64,000 nucleotides of DNA from Hyalangium gracile (lineage in GTDB: Bacteria; Myxococcota; Myxococcia; Myxococcales; Myxococcaceae): contig NZ_JAHXBG010000017.1 in the NCBI RefSeq assembly GCF_020103725.1, positions 177,441 through 241,440 on the forward strand. The letters run 5' to 3'. Each line of letters starts with the position of its first letter. The first letter of the stretch is position 1. The notes beneath the pieces were generated by a model that saw nothing but the letters and a program-made list of their open reading frames with translations, made no database searches and had not been told where the DNA came from. The position numbers and the translations under genes are program-made. Shown one piece after another: positions 56,171 to 64,000 of this stretch.

Positions 56171-57445
56171 GTGTTCACCGTCTCCTCCGAGTCCGGGCTC
56201 GATGAGCTCCTTCGCCAGCGCCTGGATGAGCGGCGGGCGAAGGTGAGCGAGTGGATCAACCGCTTCCGGGTGGGCGGAGCCATCGGCTGGGGGGTGTTCG
56301 CCCTCCTGTTCGACTGGCAGACGCCTCGGTGGATGCTGGGGGCGTACCTGGGGCTGGCGGTGGCGCTGTGGCTCGGCGCCCGGCGCTTCCCGGCCATCGG
56401 GACGAGGCCCGCGCTCGGCGTGGTGGGCATCGACATGCCCGCCATCTGCCTCATCCAATATTCGGCGCTGCAGTACACGAGCAACACCGTGGCGGTGGCG
56501 CTGATGCCCATCGGCATCTACGTCACGCTGCTGATGGTGGTGGCGATGCTCGGGCTGTCGTGGCGCGGGGTGACGATGACCACCCTGCTCGCCATCGGCT
56601 GCGAGGTGCTGCTCTGCGAGCGCGCGGGGATTCCGCGCGATGTCTATCCCCAGGCCTTGGGGCTGGTGCTGGTGCTGGCGGCGTTCGCGGCCATGTTCGT
56701 GAGCGGCCAGATGCTGGGGCTGGTGCGGGACGTGACGCGCGAGCAGGCCCGGCGGGCGCGGCTGGGGCGCTACTTCTCGCCGCAGGTGGCCAGCCGCATC
56801 GCGGAGCTGGGCCCGGGAGCCGACACGGGCCAGCACCGCGAGGTGACGCTGCTGTTCTCGGACATCCGGGGCTTCACGACGATGGCCGACCAGATGGAGA
56901 GCCCGCAGGTGGTGGCGCTGCTCAACGAGTACCTGGCGAGGATGGTGGAGGTGGTGTTCCGCAACGGAGGCACGCTCGACAAGTTCATCGGAGACGGCAT
57001 CCTGGCGTACTTCGGAGCGCCGCTGGAGCTGGCCGGGCACCCGCAGGCGGCGGTGGAGTGCGGGCTGCAGATGCTCGAGGCGCTGGAGCGGCTGAACGCC
57101 GAGCGCCAGGCGCGGGGAGAGGCCCCGCTGAACATCGGCATCGGCATCCACACCGGCCGCGTCGTGGTGGGAGACGTGGGGCCCAACCAGCGCCGGGAGT
57201 ACACGGTGATAGGCGACGCGGTGAACCTGGCCAGCCGCATCGAGGGGCTGACCAAGAAGGTGGGCGTGCCGATGCTCGTCTCCGAGGTGACGCGGGCCCG
57301 GTGTGGCGCGGAGCTCGAGTTCACCGCCGCCACGCCGCTGCCCGTGCAGGGCAAGCCGGAGCCGGTGGCCACCTTCACGCCACGCCGCGCTCCGGCCGTG
57401 AGCTCCTGCTCAGTAGGCCTTGGAGAACACGATGCGGCCCGGTGA
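56171..57445 (+). CDS. Membrane-bound class III adenylate/guanylate cyclase
   Basis: A 424-residue protein. Residues about 25-200 carry five or six hydrophobic segments ([67 protein letters not shown]). A cyclase domain follows (about 220-400) with the metal-binding aspartates D231 ([11 protein letters not shown]) and D275 ([12 protein letters not shown]) and [17 protein letters not shown]. The product, cAMP or cGMP, is not certain, but this bacterial type mostly makes cAMP. GTG 56171 follows GGGAGGTAGC. Its last 36 bases overlap the convergent proS gene. Confidence 0.87.
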   Translation: MFTVSSESGLDELLRQRLDERRAKVSEWINRFRVGGAIGWGVFALLFDWQTPRWMLGAYLGLAVALWLGARRFPAIGTRPALGVVGIDMPAICLIQYSALQYTSNTVAVALMPIGIYVTLLMVVAMLGLSWRGVTMTTLLAIGCEVLLCERAGIPRDVYPQALGLVLVLAAFAAMFVSGQMLGLVRDVTREQARRARLGRYFSPQVASRIAELGPGADTGQHREVTLLFSDIRGFTTMADQMESPQVVALLNEYLARMVEVVFRNGGTLDKFIGDGILAYFGAPLELAGHPQAAVECGLQMLEALERLNAERQARGEAPLNIGIGIHTGRVVVGDVGPNQRREYTVIGDAVNLASRIEGLTKKVGVPMLVSEVTRARCGAELEFTAATPLPVQGKPEPVATFTPRRAPAVSSCSVGLGEHDAAR

Positions 57446-58843
57446 GGCGTCGCCGCACACCACGCACTTGCCCGGCTCCTGCTTCAGGTCGAACGGCCGG
57501 CACCGGGTGGTGGCCGCCATGTCGTTCTTCGCCTTCGCCTCGCAGGTGGGCTTCTCGCACCAGTGCGCCAGCATGAAGCCGTCCTCGGCGCGCTTCTGCA
57601 TCTCCTCGTAGGAGTTCACCTCGAAGGTGTTCGCGTCGCGGAAGCTCTTCGCCTTGTTGAAGAGGTCCGTCTGCATCGCGTCCAGCATGGCCCGGGCCTT
57701 GTCCACCGCCTGGCCCAGCGGGACGAACTCCTTCTGCTTCAGGTCCCGGCGCACCATCACGCACGAGTCCTTGGCCAGGTCCTTCGGCCCCAGCTCCACC
57801 CGGAGGCAGGTGCCCACCATCTCGTGCTCGTAGTACTTGAAGCCCGGGCCCTTGGACTCGTCGTCGTCCACCACCACGCCCAGCCCCGCCTTGCGCAGGT
57901 CCGCCGCCAGCGCCTGGGTCTTCTCCTTCACCTGCGTCTTCTCCGCGTCCGACGCCTTGCCCAGGATGGGGATGATGACCACGTGGGTGGCCGCCAGCCT
58001 GGGCGGCACCACCAGCCCCGAGTCATCCGAGTGCGTCATGATGAGGCCGCCGATGAGGCGCGTGGACACGCCCCAGGACGTCTGCCACACGTGGTGCTGC
58101 TTGCCGTCGCGGCCCTGGAACTGCGTGTCGAAGGCCTTGGCGAAGTTCTGCCCCAGGTTGTGGCTGGTGCCCGCCTGCAGCGCCTTCTTGTCCTGCATCA
58201 TCGCCTCGATGGAGTAGGTGCGCAGCGCGCCGGCGAACTTCTCCGTCTCGCTCTTGCGCCCCTTGAGCACCGGCATCGCCATGTAGTCCTCGGCGAACGT
58301 CCGGTACACCTCCAGCATCTGCAGCGTCTCCTTCTCCGCGTCCTCCTCCGTCTCGTGGCAGGTGTGCCCCTCCTGCCAGAGGAACTCGGTGGTGCGCAGG
58401 AACAGCCGCGTGCGCATCTCCCAGCGCATCACGTTGGCCCACTGGTTGATGAGCATCGGCAGGTCGCGGTAGCTCTGGATCCACTTGGCGAAGCTGCGGT
58501 TGATGATCGTCTCGCTCGTGGGCCGGATGATGAGGGGCTCCTCGAGCTTGGCGCCGCCCGCGTGCGTCACCACGGCCAGCTGAGGGTTGAAGCCCTCGAC
58601 GTGCTCGGCCTCCTTCTTCAGGTAGCTCTCGGGGATGAGCAGCGGGAAGTAGGCGTTCTTGTGGCCCAGGTCCTTGAACATCTTGTCCAGGACGCGCTGC
58701 ATGTTCTCCCACAGCGCATAGCCGTTGGGCCGGATGACCATGCAGCCCTTCACGTCCGAGTAGTCGGCGAGCTTCGCCTTCAGGACGAGATCGACATACC
58801 ACTCGGAAAAGCCCTTCTCGCGGGGCAGGAGCTTCTCGGCCAT
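57410..58843 (-). CDS. proS: Prolyl-tRNA synthetase, short archaeal/eukaryal-type
   Basis: A 477-residue class II synthetase of the type lacking the bacterial editing insertion. Class II motif 2 is seen in [20 protein letters not shown] and motif 3 in [36 protein letters not shown] and [20 protein letters not shown] are ProRS landmarks. The C-terminal zinc-binding domain is visible with Cys in [10 protein letters not shown] and KCVVCGD and the chain ends in KAY, the final Tyr being characteristic of this subclass. It charges tRNA-Pro. ATG at 58843. The 3' end overlaps the cyclase gene. This ProRS form is common in several bacterial groups including myxobacteria. Confidence 0.93.
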   Translation of the reverse strand: MAEKLLPREKGFSEWYVDLVLKAKLADYSDVKGCMVIRPNGYALWENMQRVLDKMFKDLGHKNAYFPLLIPESYLKKEAEHVEGFNPQLAVVTHAGGAKLEEPLIIRPTSETIINRSFAKWIQSYRDLPMLINQWANVMRWEMRTRLFLRTTEFLWQEGHTCHETEEDAEKETLQMLEVYRTFAEDYMAMPVLKGRKSETEKFAGALRTYSIEAMMQDKKALQAGTSHNLGQNFAKAFDTQFQGRDGKQHHVWQTSWGVSTRLIGGLIMTHSDDSGLVVPPRLAATHVVIIPILGKASDAEKTQVKEKTQALAADLRKAGLGVVVDDDESKGPGFKYYEHEMVGTCLRVELGPKDLAKDSCVMVRRDLKQKEFVPLGQAVDKARAMLDAMQTDLFNKAKSFRDANTFEVNSYEEMQKRAEDGFMLAHWCEKPTCEAKAKNDMAATTRCRPFDLKQEPGKCVVCGDASPGRIVFSKAY

Positions 58844-59022
58844 GTGCTAGCAACCCTCGTTCGGAGTGAAAGAAGGAAGGTTGCCTACGCCGGGTACCAC
58901 CGGAAATCAACGGGCACGATGACTCCGCTCGACTCGTGAACGCCAGGAGCGGGGGCTTTGCCCGGGGCCCTGCCCCTCCCCCGAGGGGGGAGAGGCGGGC
59001 CGTGAGGCGGGTGCTCCGAGGC
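58844..59022 (-). promoter_or_regulatory. Leader/promoter region of proS with possible terminator of the pilY1 unit
   Basis: Read on the minus strand, TTGATT (58905-58910) and TAGGCA (58882-58887) are 17 bases apart, a weak promoter candidate. GGCAACC near the start of the leader and GGTTGC just before the ATG could pair. At about 58976-58992 CTCCCCC-GAG-GGGGGAG forms a 7-bp hairpin that may end transcription from pilY1 and its lipoprotein. Confidence 0.35.
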
Positions 59023-59478
59023 TCAGACGCCCTCGGGCGGCTCCTTGGAGGGCGGGTCCGGAGGAATCAGCCCTGGGGTGATCTGGTGGAGCGTGCCACC
59101 CCGGATGGTGAACTGGCGCTCGCCCAGGCGCTTGCGGCAGACCTCGATGTCCTTGGCCTGGTAGACCTCCACGTACAGCGCGCCAGGCCCCGGCGGGACG
59201 AAGACCTTCCGCTCGGCGCAGTCACCGAAGAGGCTCATCACCTCTTCACGCGTCTGGCCCAGCTTGAACTCCGGAGGAGGACCCTCGTCCTCCGTGGGAG
59301 CGGCGGCTTGCGGCTCCTCGGAGGGCTCGGCCTCGGCCTCCGGCGCGGGGGCCGGCTCCGGGGCCGCCTCGACCTTGGCGGGCTGAGGCGCGGCCGGCTC
59401 CGGGGCAGGGGCCGACTCCTTGGAGCAGGCCCCCCACAGCAGCGCCCCGGCGAGCGCCGCCACCCTCCATGTCACCAT
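59023..59478 (-). CDS. Small lipoprotein coupled to pilY1
   Basis: A 151-residue predicted lipoprotein: MVTWRVAALAGALLWGAC (C18), then a Glu/Ala/Pro-rich linker (about 20-70) and a small globular domain with FKLGQTREEVMSLFGDCAER, YVEVYQAKDIEVCRKRLGE and FTIRGGTLHQITPGL; its two cysteines may form a disulfide. The start at 59478 overlaps the pilY1 stop (TGATG), indicating translational coupling; ATG 59493 is an in-frame alternative. The family is unknown to me. Being coupled to pilY1 it may help pilus or surface-protein assembly, but that is inference only. Confidence 0.72.
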   Translation of the reverse strand: MVTWRVAALAGALLWGACSKESAPAPEPAAPQPAKVEAAPEPAPAPEAEAEPSEEPQAAAPTEDEGPPPEFKLGQTREEVMSLFGDCAERKVFVPPGPGALYVEVYQAKDIEVCRKRLGERQFTIRGGTLHQITPGLIPPDPPSKEPPEGV

Positions 59479-62400
59479 CACAGCTGATCGCATGCCGCCT
59501 GGTCTCCGTCATGGCGGCACGCGTGGCCGCGGCGATCGAGTTCCAGCTGGTAGAGCGACTTCACGCCGTCGTCGTTGACCTGGACCTTCATGTGCGTCGC
59601 CTGTCCCGGACCGACCATGCCGATGCCGAGCTCCACCTGGCCACCACCGATGGACACCTGCATGGCGGGCTCGGCGGGAGCCGCCACGGTGTTGCTCGAG
59701 GTGAAGCGCGCCCAGCGATCCTGGCCCTTGTCATAGAAGCCCACCGCGCAGTTGGCCATGCCCGTGGCGAAGTTGGACTGGTACAGGCGCGCCACGTTGG
59801 TGCCCGTCGTGGAGCAGACGGCCCCGGAGGCGCCGCTCGGCTCGAACGAGCTCCACAGCACGCAGCCCGCCTGCAGGGTGCCGGTGGTGCCCGTGCGCTC
59901 GTTGGCGATGCCGTACTCGATGAACCAGCCCTTGCCGGCCGGCGCGGCCGACTGCTGGCTGGCGGAGACGACCTTGCCCGTGCTGTCGAACTGGCTGACG
60001 TTCACCAGATCGTCGTCCGTGTACCGGTTGTTGTCGTAGGCGGTCGCCTCGCCGTCGGTGTCGAACTTGCGCAGCGGATCAGTCCCGCCGTACGTGTACA
60101 TGCCGTAGTAGCGCTGCGGGTAGGGCGGCGTGGTCTGGACGAAGTTGAGCTGCGCCCAGGTGTTGGCCGTCTCGCGGCAGTTCCAGGTGGTGGTGTTGCC
60201 ATCGCACGTGTACTGGATGGAGCCGTCGTTGGCGTTGCCGCAGCCGTTGGCCGCGTCGTTGTTCCAGGCGAGCGTCACCTGCGACCCACCACACGCATTG
60301 CCCCCGGCCGCCGTCGTCGCGGTGCCCGCGGTGTAGTGGAAGTTCTGGAAGACGCTGCTGGTGCTGAAGACGGTGTTTCCACCCCGCGCGACGGTGAGCG
60401 AGTTGTTGACGCCGCAGCCCTGCACGGCGCAGCCGCGGGGGTTGGACAGGCGGCAGGCCGTGCCCTTCTCCAGCAGGTTCTCGCGGTCGCCCGTGCCCGC
60501 GAAGGTGCGCAGGAAGCCGGTATCCGGCTGCAGGGCGTTGAGCGTCATGTAGCTGAACGGAGCGCGCATGGCCTCTTCGTCGGCGCTACGGCCGCCCAGG
60601 TTGGCCACCCGGAAGGCGCGCGCGGCGTGCCAGTTGTCCACCTGCTGCTTGGTGGAGTCCCACGTGCCCGGCTTCCACATGCGCAGCATCCACAGCTGCC
60701 CGCCGTAGTCGCCGATGGTGGCCGAGTCCCACAGCAGGTCGGCGTCCGCGCTGGGGTTGTCCGCGCGGCCGATGTCCATCATGGAGACGCCCGCCGCGAA
60801 GGGGTAGCGCAGGTGCTCGGAGCGGTTCTTCCCGTCACCGTAGAAGACGCTCCACACGGTGTGGCCGCTCTGGATGTCCACGATGGCCACGCCACGGCCG
60901 CGCAGCATGTGCTCGTCGAAGCCGCCGTTGAGCGCCACCACCCACCGCTCGCGAGCGACGGTGTTGTCGATGGACCACGGGCCCGGGCCGGGGTCCTCGT
61001 TCTCGCCGGCGAGCACCCGCAGGGCCTGATCCGCCGAGTCGGTGAGGGCCACCGGGCCGATGGGCGGCGGGCGGGGAGCGAAGTTGGTGAAGCTCTCGCC
61101 CACCTGCAGCGCCAGCGGGTCGCACGGCTGCGGCCACATCCACAGGAAGTCGCCCTGAGCGAGCGGCGCCGCGGTGGTCGACTCACCCGGCTCGTCACCC
61201 AGCAGGCGCGTCAGGTCCAGCGCGAAGCGGTGCACGCCGCCGCGGCCGGTGCCCACCACGGCCACCGTGCGGTACTCCTCCCACTGCTTCTTGTTGTCGG
61301 CCGGCTGGCCGCCCGCGCCGTCGATCCACACGTCGCGCACCATGGGCGAGCTGTCCACGAAGTAGGCGTGCTTGCCGATGTTGGGGCGCAGCTTGGGCAG
61401 CAGGTCCGGCGGGATGAAGGCCCACAGCTCCTCGCCCGTGCCGTCGTCGTACTTGCGCTGGCCGGTGAAGGGGTCCACATCGTCCGAGCTGGTGACCTTC
61501 CTGCCGTTGTGGAAGGCGTGCAGCATGCCGTCGTTGGCGCCCACCAGGACGATCTTGTCGCGGTCACCGGCGGCGTCCACGTACTTGTCGTAGGCGATCA
61601 CCTCCGTGCGGTCCGCCGTCACGTAGTCGTTCTGCTGCGGCGTGGCGCCGGAGAAGAGCGCCGACAGACACTGCGTGGAGAAGGCGCAGAAGTTCTTCGG
61701 CATCGGCGGCTCCACGTTCGCGGGCCCCGAGTGGAAGATGTCGCCGAGCAGGAACTCGCGGTCGGTGGTGCGCTTGGCCGGGTCGGGGTTGAGCGCATCC
61801 GCGCCGCGGTACCAGTTGATGATCAGCCTGGCGCAGTCGACCGGCGACAGGGTGGCAATGCCCAGCTTGGCGGCCAGGTCCGCGCACGCGTTGGGGTTGT
61901 TGGGGATGCCCAGGTACTCCCGCAGCACGGCGGCGTTGTTCTCGTGGAACTCGATTGGCGTGTCGCGCGAGTCGATGATGCCCGCGGGGGCCGCGTTGTC
62001 GACGATGGTGTAGATCTTCCGGGTGGTCCACTTGTTGTGGGGAGCGGCGGCCAGCTTCGCGCCCGCCTCCCAGTAGGGAACGGCCGGCACGAGCGGGGAC
62101 AGCAGCTTCACGAAGTTGCCCTCATCGTTCTCGATGATGGCGTCTCCCGCGGCGTCGAGGATCAGCGTGTCGTCGCAGTCGCCGTCCTGGTTGAGATCTC
62201 CTCCCGCGCTGACCCGCTTCGGATCGCAGCCCAGCAGGCGCTCGGGGCCCTCCTTGAAGCGGTAGAGGAAGCCCTGCCACGGCTCCACCTTGGAGCGGGC
62301 CGGCTTGAAGCGCGGGATGAGCGTGGCGCTGGCGCTGCGCACCTGCAGCGTGCTGGCCGCGGGGCTCGAGAAGGAGGTGGCGCGCGTCTGCACGTTGTTG

Positions 62401-63896
62401 ATGATGTCCAGCAGCGCCTGCTTGAGGCTGGCCCCGTCCTCGGCCGTGTAGTACAGGCCGCCGCCCACGTCGGCCGCGTTCTTCAGCAGGTTGCTGTTGA
62501 TGCCGAAGCCCACCGTGTAGGTGATGACGCTCTGCTTGCCGGCGGTGTTGAAGTCACCGATCTGCGGCGGGTTGTTGGCCTGCAGATCCTGCTCGTAGAG
62601 CATCTTGGCCACGTCATCCAGGTAGAGGTTCTGGTTGTCGTCGCCGGGGTTGGTCGGATTGATACCGATGTCACGGCCGGCGAGGCTGGTGCCGATCTGG
62701 CACGGCCGGGACGAGGGGCAGTACACCGGACCGCCGTTCACATCGCGCATCCTGGCGGCCATGGTGGAACTGAAGTTGTCACCGCTGGGCTCACCGTCGG
62801 TGATGATGATGACCGACGAGGTCTGGCAGCCCCAGCACACGCTGCGGCCCTGCGAGGTGAGCTGACCGTTCTTGAACTCGTTCGGGTAGAGGTAGTTGCC
62901 GCCGAAATTGAACTTGGTCCGGTAGATGCTGTCGTCCGAGGTGAAGTAGTAGCCCACGTTGAGCAGCGACTTCGCCAGCGGCGTGCCGGTGGTGAACTCG
63001 ATGTTGTTGACCGTGTTGATGTAGCTGGCGCGGTTGTTGTCGAACGCCGTCGAGTCGTTGAGGATCTGCGAGCACGAGGGGTTCTGCGGCTGGAGCAGCG
63101 TGGACAGGTCGTTGTCGCTGTTGGGCGCGAAGATGGTGATGCCGGCGCGCACCCGCTTCAGGTCCTTGATGACGGACTTGAGCACCGCGCGGGCGGTGAC
63201 GTACTTGGGCGGGTTGAAGTTGAGGAAGCGGCCCCAGAAGATGAAGTCCAGGTTGGTCAGCGGCGCGGTGTCACGCGCGGTGGCACCCGGCAGCTTCCAC
63301 CAGCCCTTGGTGCTCAGGCACTGGATGCAGCGGTTGTAGACCGCGCTGTTGGTGGTGTTCCAGTTGGGGACCTGCGACTGGCAGGCCGACTCCTTGGTGT
63401 GCCACTGGACGTCCGGCTCGCTGCTGTCGTTCCAGTACATGTACGCATAGAACTTGTCGTCCAGGAACAGCTTGTCGAAGCCGCTGTCCGCGCCCAGCCC
63501 GGTGCCCGGATCCGGCTGGGGGTACTGGAAGGTCGGGTCCCAGCCGCGGCTGGCCTGGAACGCGTCCAGGCGCGGGTTGTCGCAGCCGTTGGTGGTGATG
63601 TTGAAGAAGACGCTGTGCTCGCTGTTGATGACCTGGGGCAGCTCGCGCATGGAGCCCGAGGCATCGACGAGGAAGTGGATGTTGGGCGGGGCACCGTCGG
63701 CGCTGAAGAAGCGCTCGTCGCCGGACACGTCCTTGCCGCGCAGCACGTCATTCACCAGGGACGTGGTGAGCTGGCAGCAGGCCGGGCTGTTCTTGGTTCC
63801 ATCGCCGAGCTCATCCGCGGCGAAGGCGACACTGGCGATGCCCAGGGCCGCCAGGCCCAGGGCGGTACGGCGGAGGATGGATGTCCAGGAGTGCAT
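59478..63896 (-). CDS. pilY1: PilY1-type type IV pilus assembly/tip protein with VWA domain
   Basis: A 1472-residue exported protein: signal peptide MHSWTSILRRTALGLAALGI-ASVAFA. A von Willebrand A domain starts at IHFLVDASGSMRELP with the MIDAS residues D78, S80 and S82, and contains SSVIIITDGEPSGDN. The C-terminal half is the PilY1 beta-propeller: DKIVLVGANDGMLHAFHNGR, ELWAFIPPDLLPKLRPN, KHAYFVDSSPMVRDVW, VVGTGRGGVHRFALDLT and WDSATIGDYGGQLWMLRMW. The D-x-D-x-N-x-D calcium loop of the Pseudomonas protein is not clearly kept (DNPSADAD). PilY1 primes pilus assembly with minor pilins and sits at the tip. M. xanthus has three such proteins of similar size. A minor-pilin-like gene precedes it. 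Confidence 0.87.
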   Translation of the reverse strand: MHSWTSILRRTALGLAALGIASVAFAADELGDGTKNSPACCQLTTSLVNDVLRGKDVSGDERFFSADGAPPNIHFLVDASGSMRELPQVINSEHSVFFNITTNGCDNPRLDAFQASRGWDPTFQYPQPDPGTGLGADSGFDKLFLDDKFYAYMYWNDSSEPDVQWHTKESACQSQVPNWNTTNSAVYNRCIQCLSTKGWWKLPGATARDTAPLTNLDFIFWGRFLNFNPPKYVTARAVLKSVIKDLKRVRAGITIFAPNSDNDLSTLLQPQNPSCSQILNDSTAFDNNRASYINTVNNIEFTTGTPLAKSLLNVGYYFTSDDSIYRTKFNFGGNYLYPNEFKNGQLTSQGRSVCWGCQTSSVIIITDGEPSGDNFSSTMAARMRDVNGGPVYCPSSRPCQIGTSLAGRDIGINPTNPGDDNQNLYLDDVAKMLYEQDLQANNPPQIGDFNTAGKQSVITYTVGFGINSNLLKNAADVGGGLYYTAEDGASLKQALLDIINNVQTRATSFSSPAASTLQVRSASATLIPRFKPARSKVEPWQGFLYRFKEGPERLLGCDPKRVSAGGDLNQDGDCDDTLILDAAGDAIIENDEGNFVKLLSPLVPAVPYWEAGAKLAAAPHNKWTTRKIYTIVDNAAPAGIIDSRDTPIEFHENNAAVLREYLGIPNNPNACADLAAKLGIATLSPVDCARLIINWYRGADALNPDPAKRTTDREFLLGDIFHSGPANVEPPMPKNFCAFSTQCLSALFSGATPQQNDYVTADRTEVIAYDKYVDAAGDRDKIVLVGANDGMLHAFHNGRKVTSSDDVDPFTGQRKYDDGTGEELWAFIPPDLLPKLRPNIGKHAYFVDSSPMVRDVWIDGAGGQPADNKKQWEEYRTVAVVGTGRGGVHRFALDLTRLLGDEPGESTTAAPLAQGDFLWMWPQPCDPLALQVGESFTNFAPRPPPIGPVALTDSADQALRVLAGENEDPGPGPWSIDNTVARERWVVALNGGFDEHMLRGRGVAIVDIQSGHTVWSVFYGDGKNRSEHLRYPFAAGVSMMDIGRADNPSADADLLWDSATIGDYGGQLWMLRMWKPGTWDSTKQQVDNWHAARAFRVANLGGRSADEEAMRAPFSYMTLNALQPDTGFLRTFAGTGDRENLLEKGTACRLSNPRGCAVQGCGVNNSLTVARGGNTVFSTSSVFQNFHYTAGTATTAAGGNACGGSQVTLAWNNDAANGCGNANDGSIQYTCDGNTTTWNCRETANTWAQLNFVQTTPPYPQRYYGMYTYGGTDPLRKFDTDGEATAYDNNRYTDDDLVNVSQFDSTGKVVSASQQSAAPAGKGWFIEYGIANERTGTTGTLQAGCVLWSSFEPSGASGAVCSTTGTNVARLYQSNFATGMANCAVGFYDKGQDRWARFTSSNTVAAPAEPAMQVSIGGGQVELGIGMVGPGQATHMKVQVNDDGVKSLYQLELDRRGHACRHDGDQAACDQL

Positions 63897-63923
63897 AGGG
63901 GGTTCTCCTTTGGAACTCGGATT

Positions 63924-64000
63924 CTACAAGCCGACCCGGACCATGAACTCGATCTCGCGCTCGGCGCTCGAGGGGTCATCGGTCTCACGGCACACGGCGG
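63924..64000 (-). CDS. C-terminal end of a gene upstream of pilY1 (partial at right edge)
   Basis: On the minus strand an open frame enters at the right edge and stops at the TAG at 63924-63926, 27 bases before the pilY1 start. The visible tail reads AVCRETDDPSSAEREIEF and ends in MVRVGL. pilY1 genes normally follow minor-pilin genes (pilV, pilW, pilX), and a strand-rich tail like this would fit PilW or PilX. Too little is visible to decide. Confidence 0.45.
   Translation of the reverse strand, partial: AVCRETDDPSSAEREIEFMVRVGL

Overview
The window looks like a chromosomal segment of a fruiting myxobacterium (order Myxococcales, most like the Cystobacterineae/Archangiaceae). The support is very high GC with strong third-position bias, a Dif-type chemosensory operon, a MYXO-CTERM sorting tail on a giant protease, many lipoproteins with Asp/Gly/Thr-rich or Ig-like repeats, a trifunctional Ser/Thr kinase-ATPase-histidine kinase and a PilY1-type pilus protein. 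No tRNA, rRNA, CRISPR array, insertion sequence or phage gene was recognised. Nearly the whole window is coding; the only gene-free stretch over 300 bases is 35947-36269.

Layout. 1-182: 3' end of a thiL-like gene. 252-6045 (+): a chemosensory operon (MCP, CheW, CheY, CheA, CheC) matching the M. xanthus dif order apart from difB, followed by larB. 6276-14726 (+): a 2816-residue subtilisin-like protease with about 14 Ig-like repeats, an N-terminal lipobox and a C-terminal MYXO-CTERM tail; it contains a nearly perfect 621-bp tandem duplication. 14890-15543 (-): a TIP30-like NAD(P)-binding protein. 15803-18501 (+): a less typical block with a PD-(D/E)XK nuclease-like gene, an overlapping unknown gene and a GntR-type regulator. 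18742-22378: larC, a Gfo/Idh/MocA dehydrogenase, a DUF2238 membrane protein and a small unknown protein. 22378-24432 (-): a lipoprotein nuclease with a lamin-tail domain. 24652-28009 (+): a histone-H1-like protein, then grpE and dnaK genes that resemble the grpS-sglK pair of M. xanthus. 28219-35067 (+): two Ser/Thr kinases, one of them a 1765-residue trifunctional protein. 35146-37367: two DUF2382/PRC-barrel-like proteins around a small membrane protein. 37484-42423 (+): a complete branched-chain amino-acid ABC transporter operon. 42463-53357: five secreted or lipoprotein genes, including a 1526-residue lipoprotein with nine Cys-paired repeats. 53394-57445: a trans-aconitate methyltransferase-like gene, a three-gene minus-strand group (YdjM-like, thpR, nucleotidyltransferase) and a class III nucleotide cyclase. 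57410-58843 (-): proS. 59023-63896 (-): pilY1 with a coupled lipoprotein, and the tail of a further gene at the right edge.

How the genes fit together. In M. xanthus the Dif pathway and the Hsp70 homologue SglK are both needed for exopolysaccharide and social motility, and PilY1 belongs to the type IV pilus. The window therefore holds genes for several parts of surface behaviour: chemosensory control, a chaperone, pilus tip and secreted or anchored adhesin-like and hydrolase proteins. Housekeeping genes (thiL, proS, thpR, liv) lie between them. The least explained items are the nuclease-like pair at 15.8-17.1 kb, the doubly anchored giant protease with its fresh internal duplication, and the family of Ig-repeat lipoproteins.
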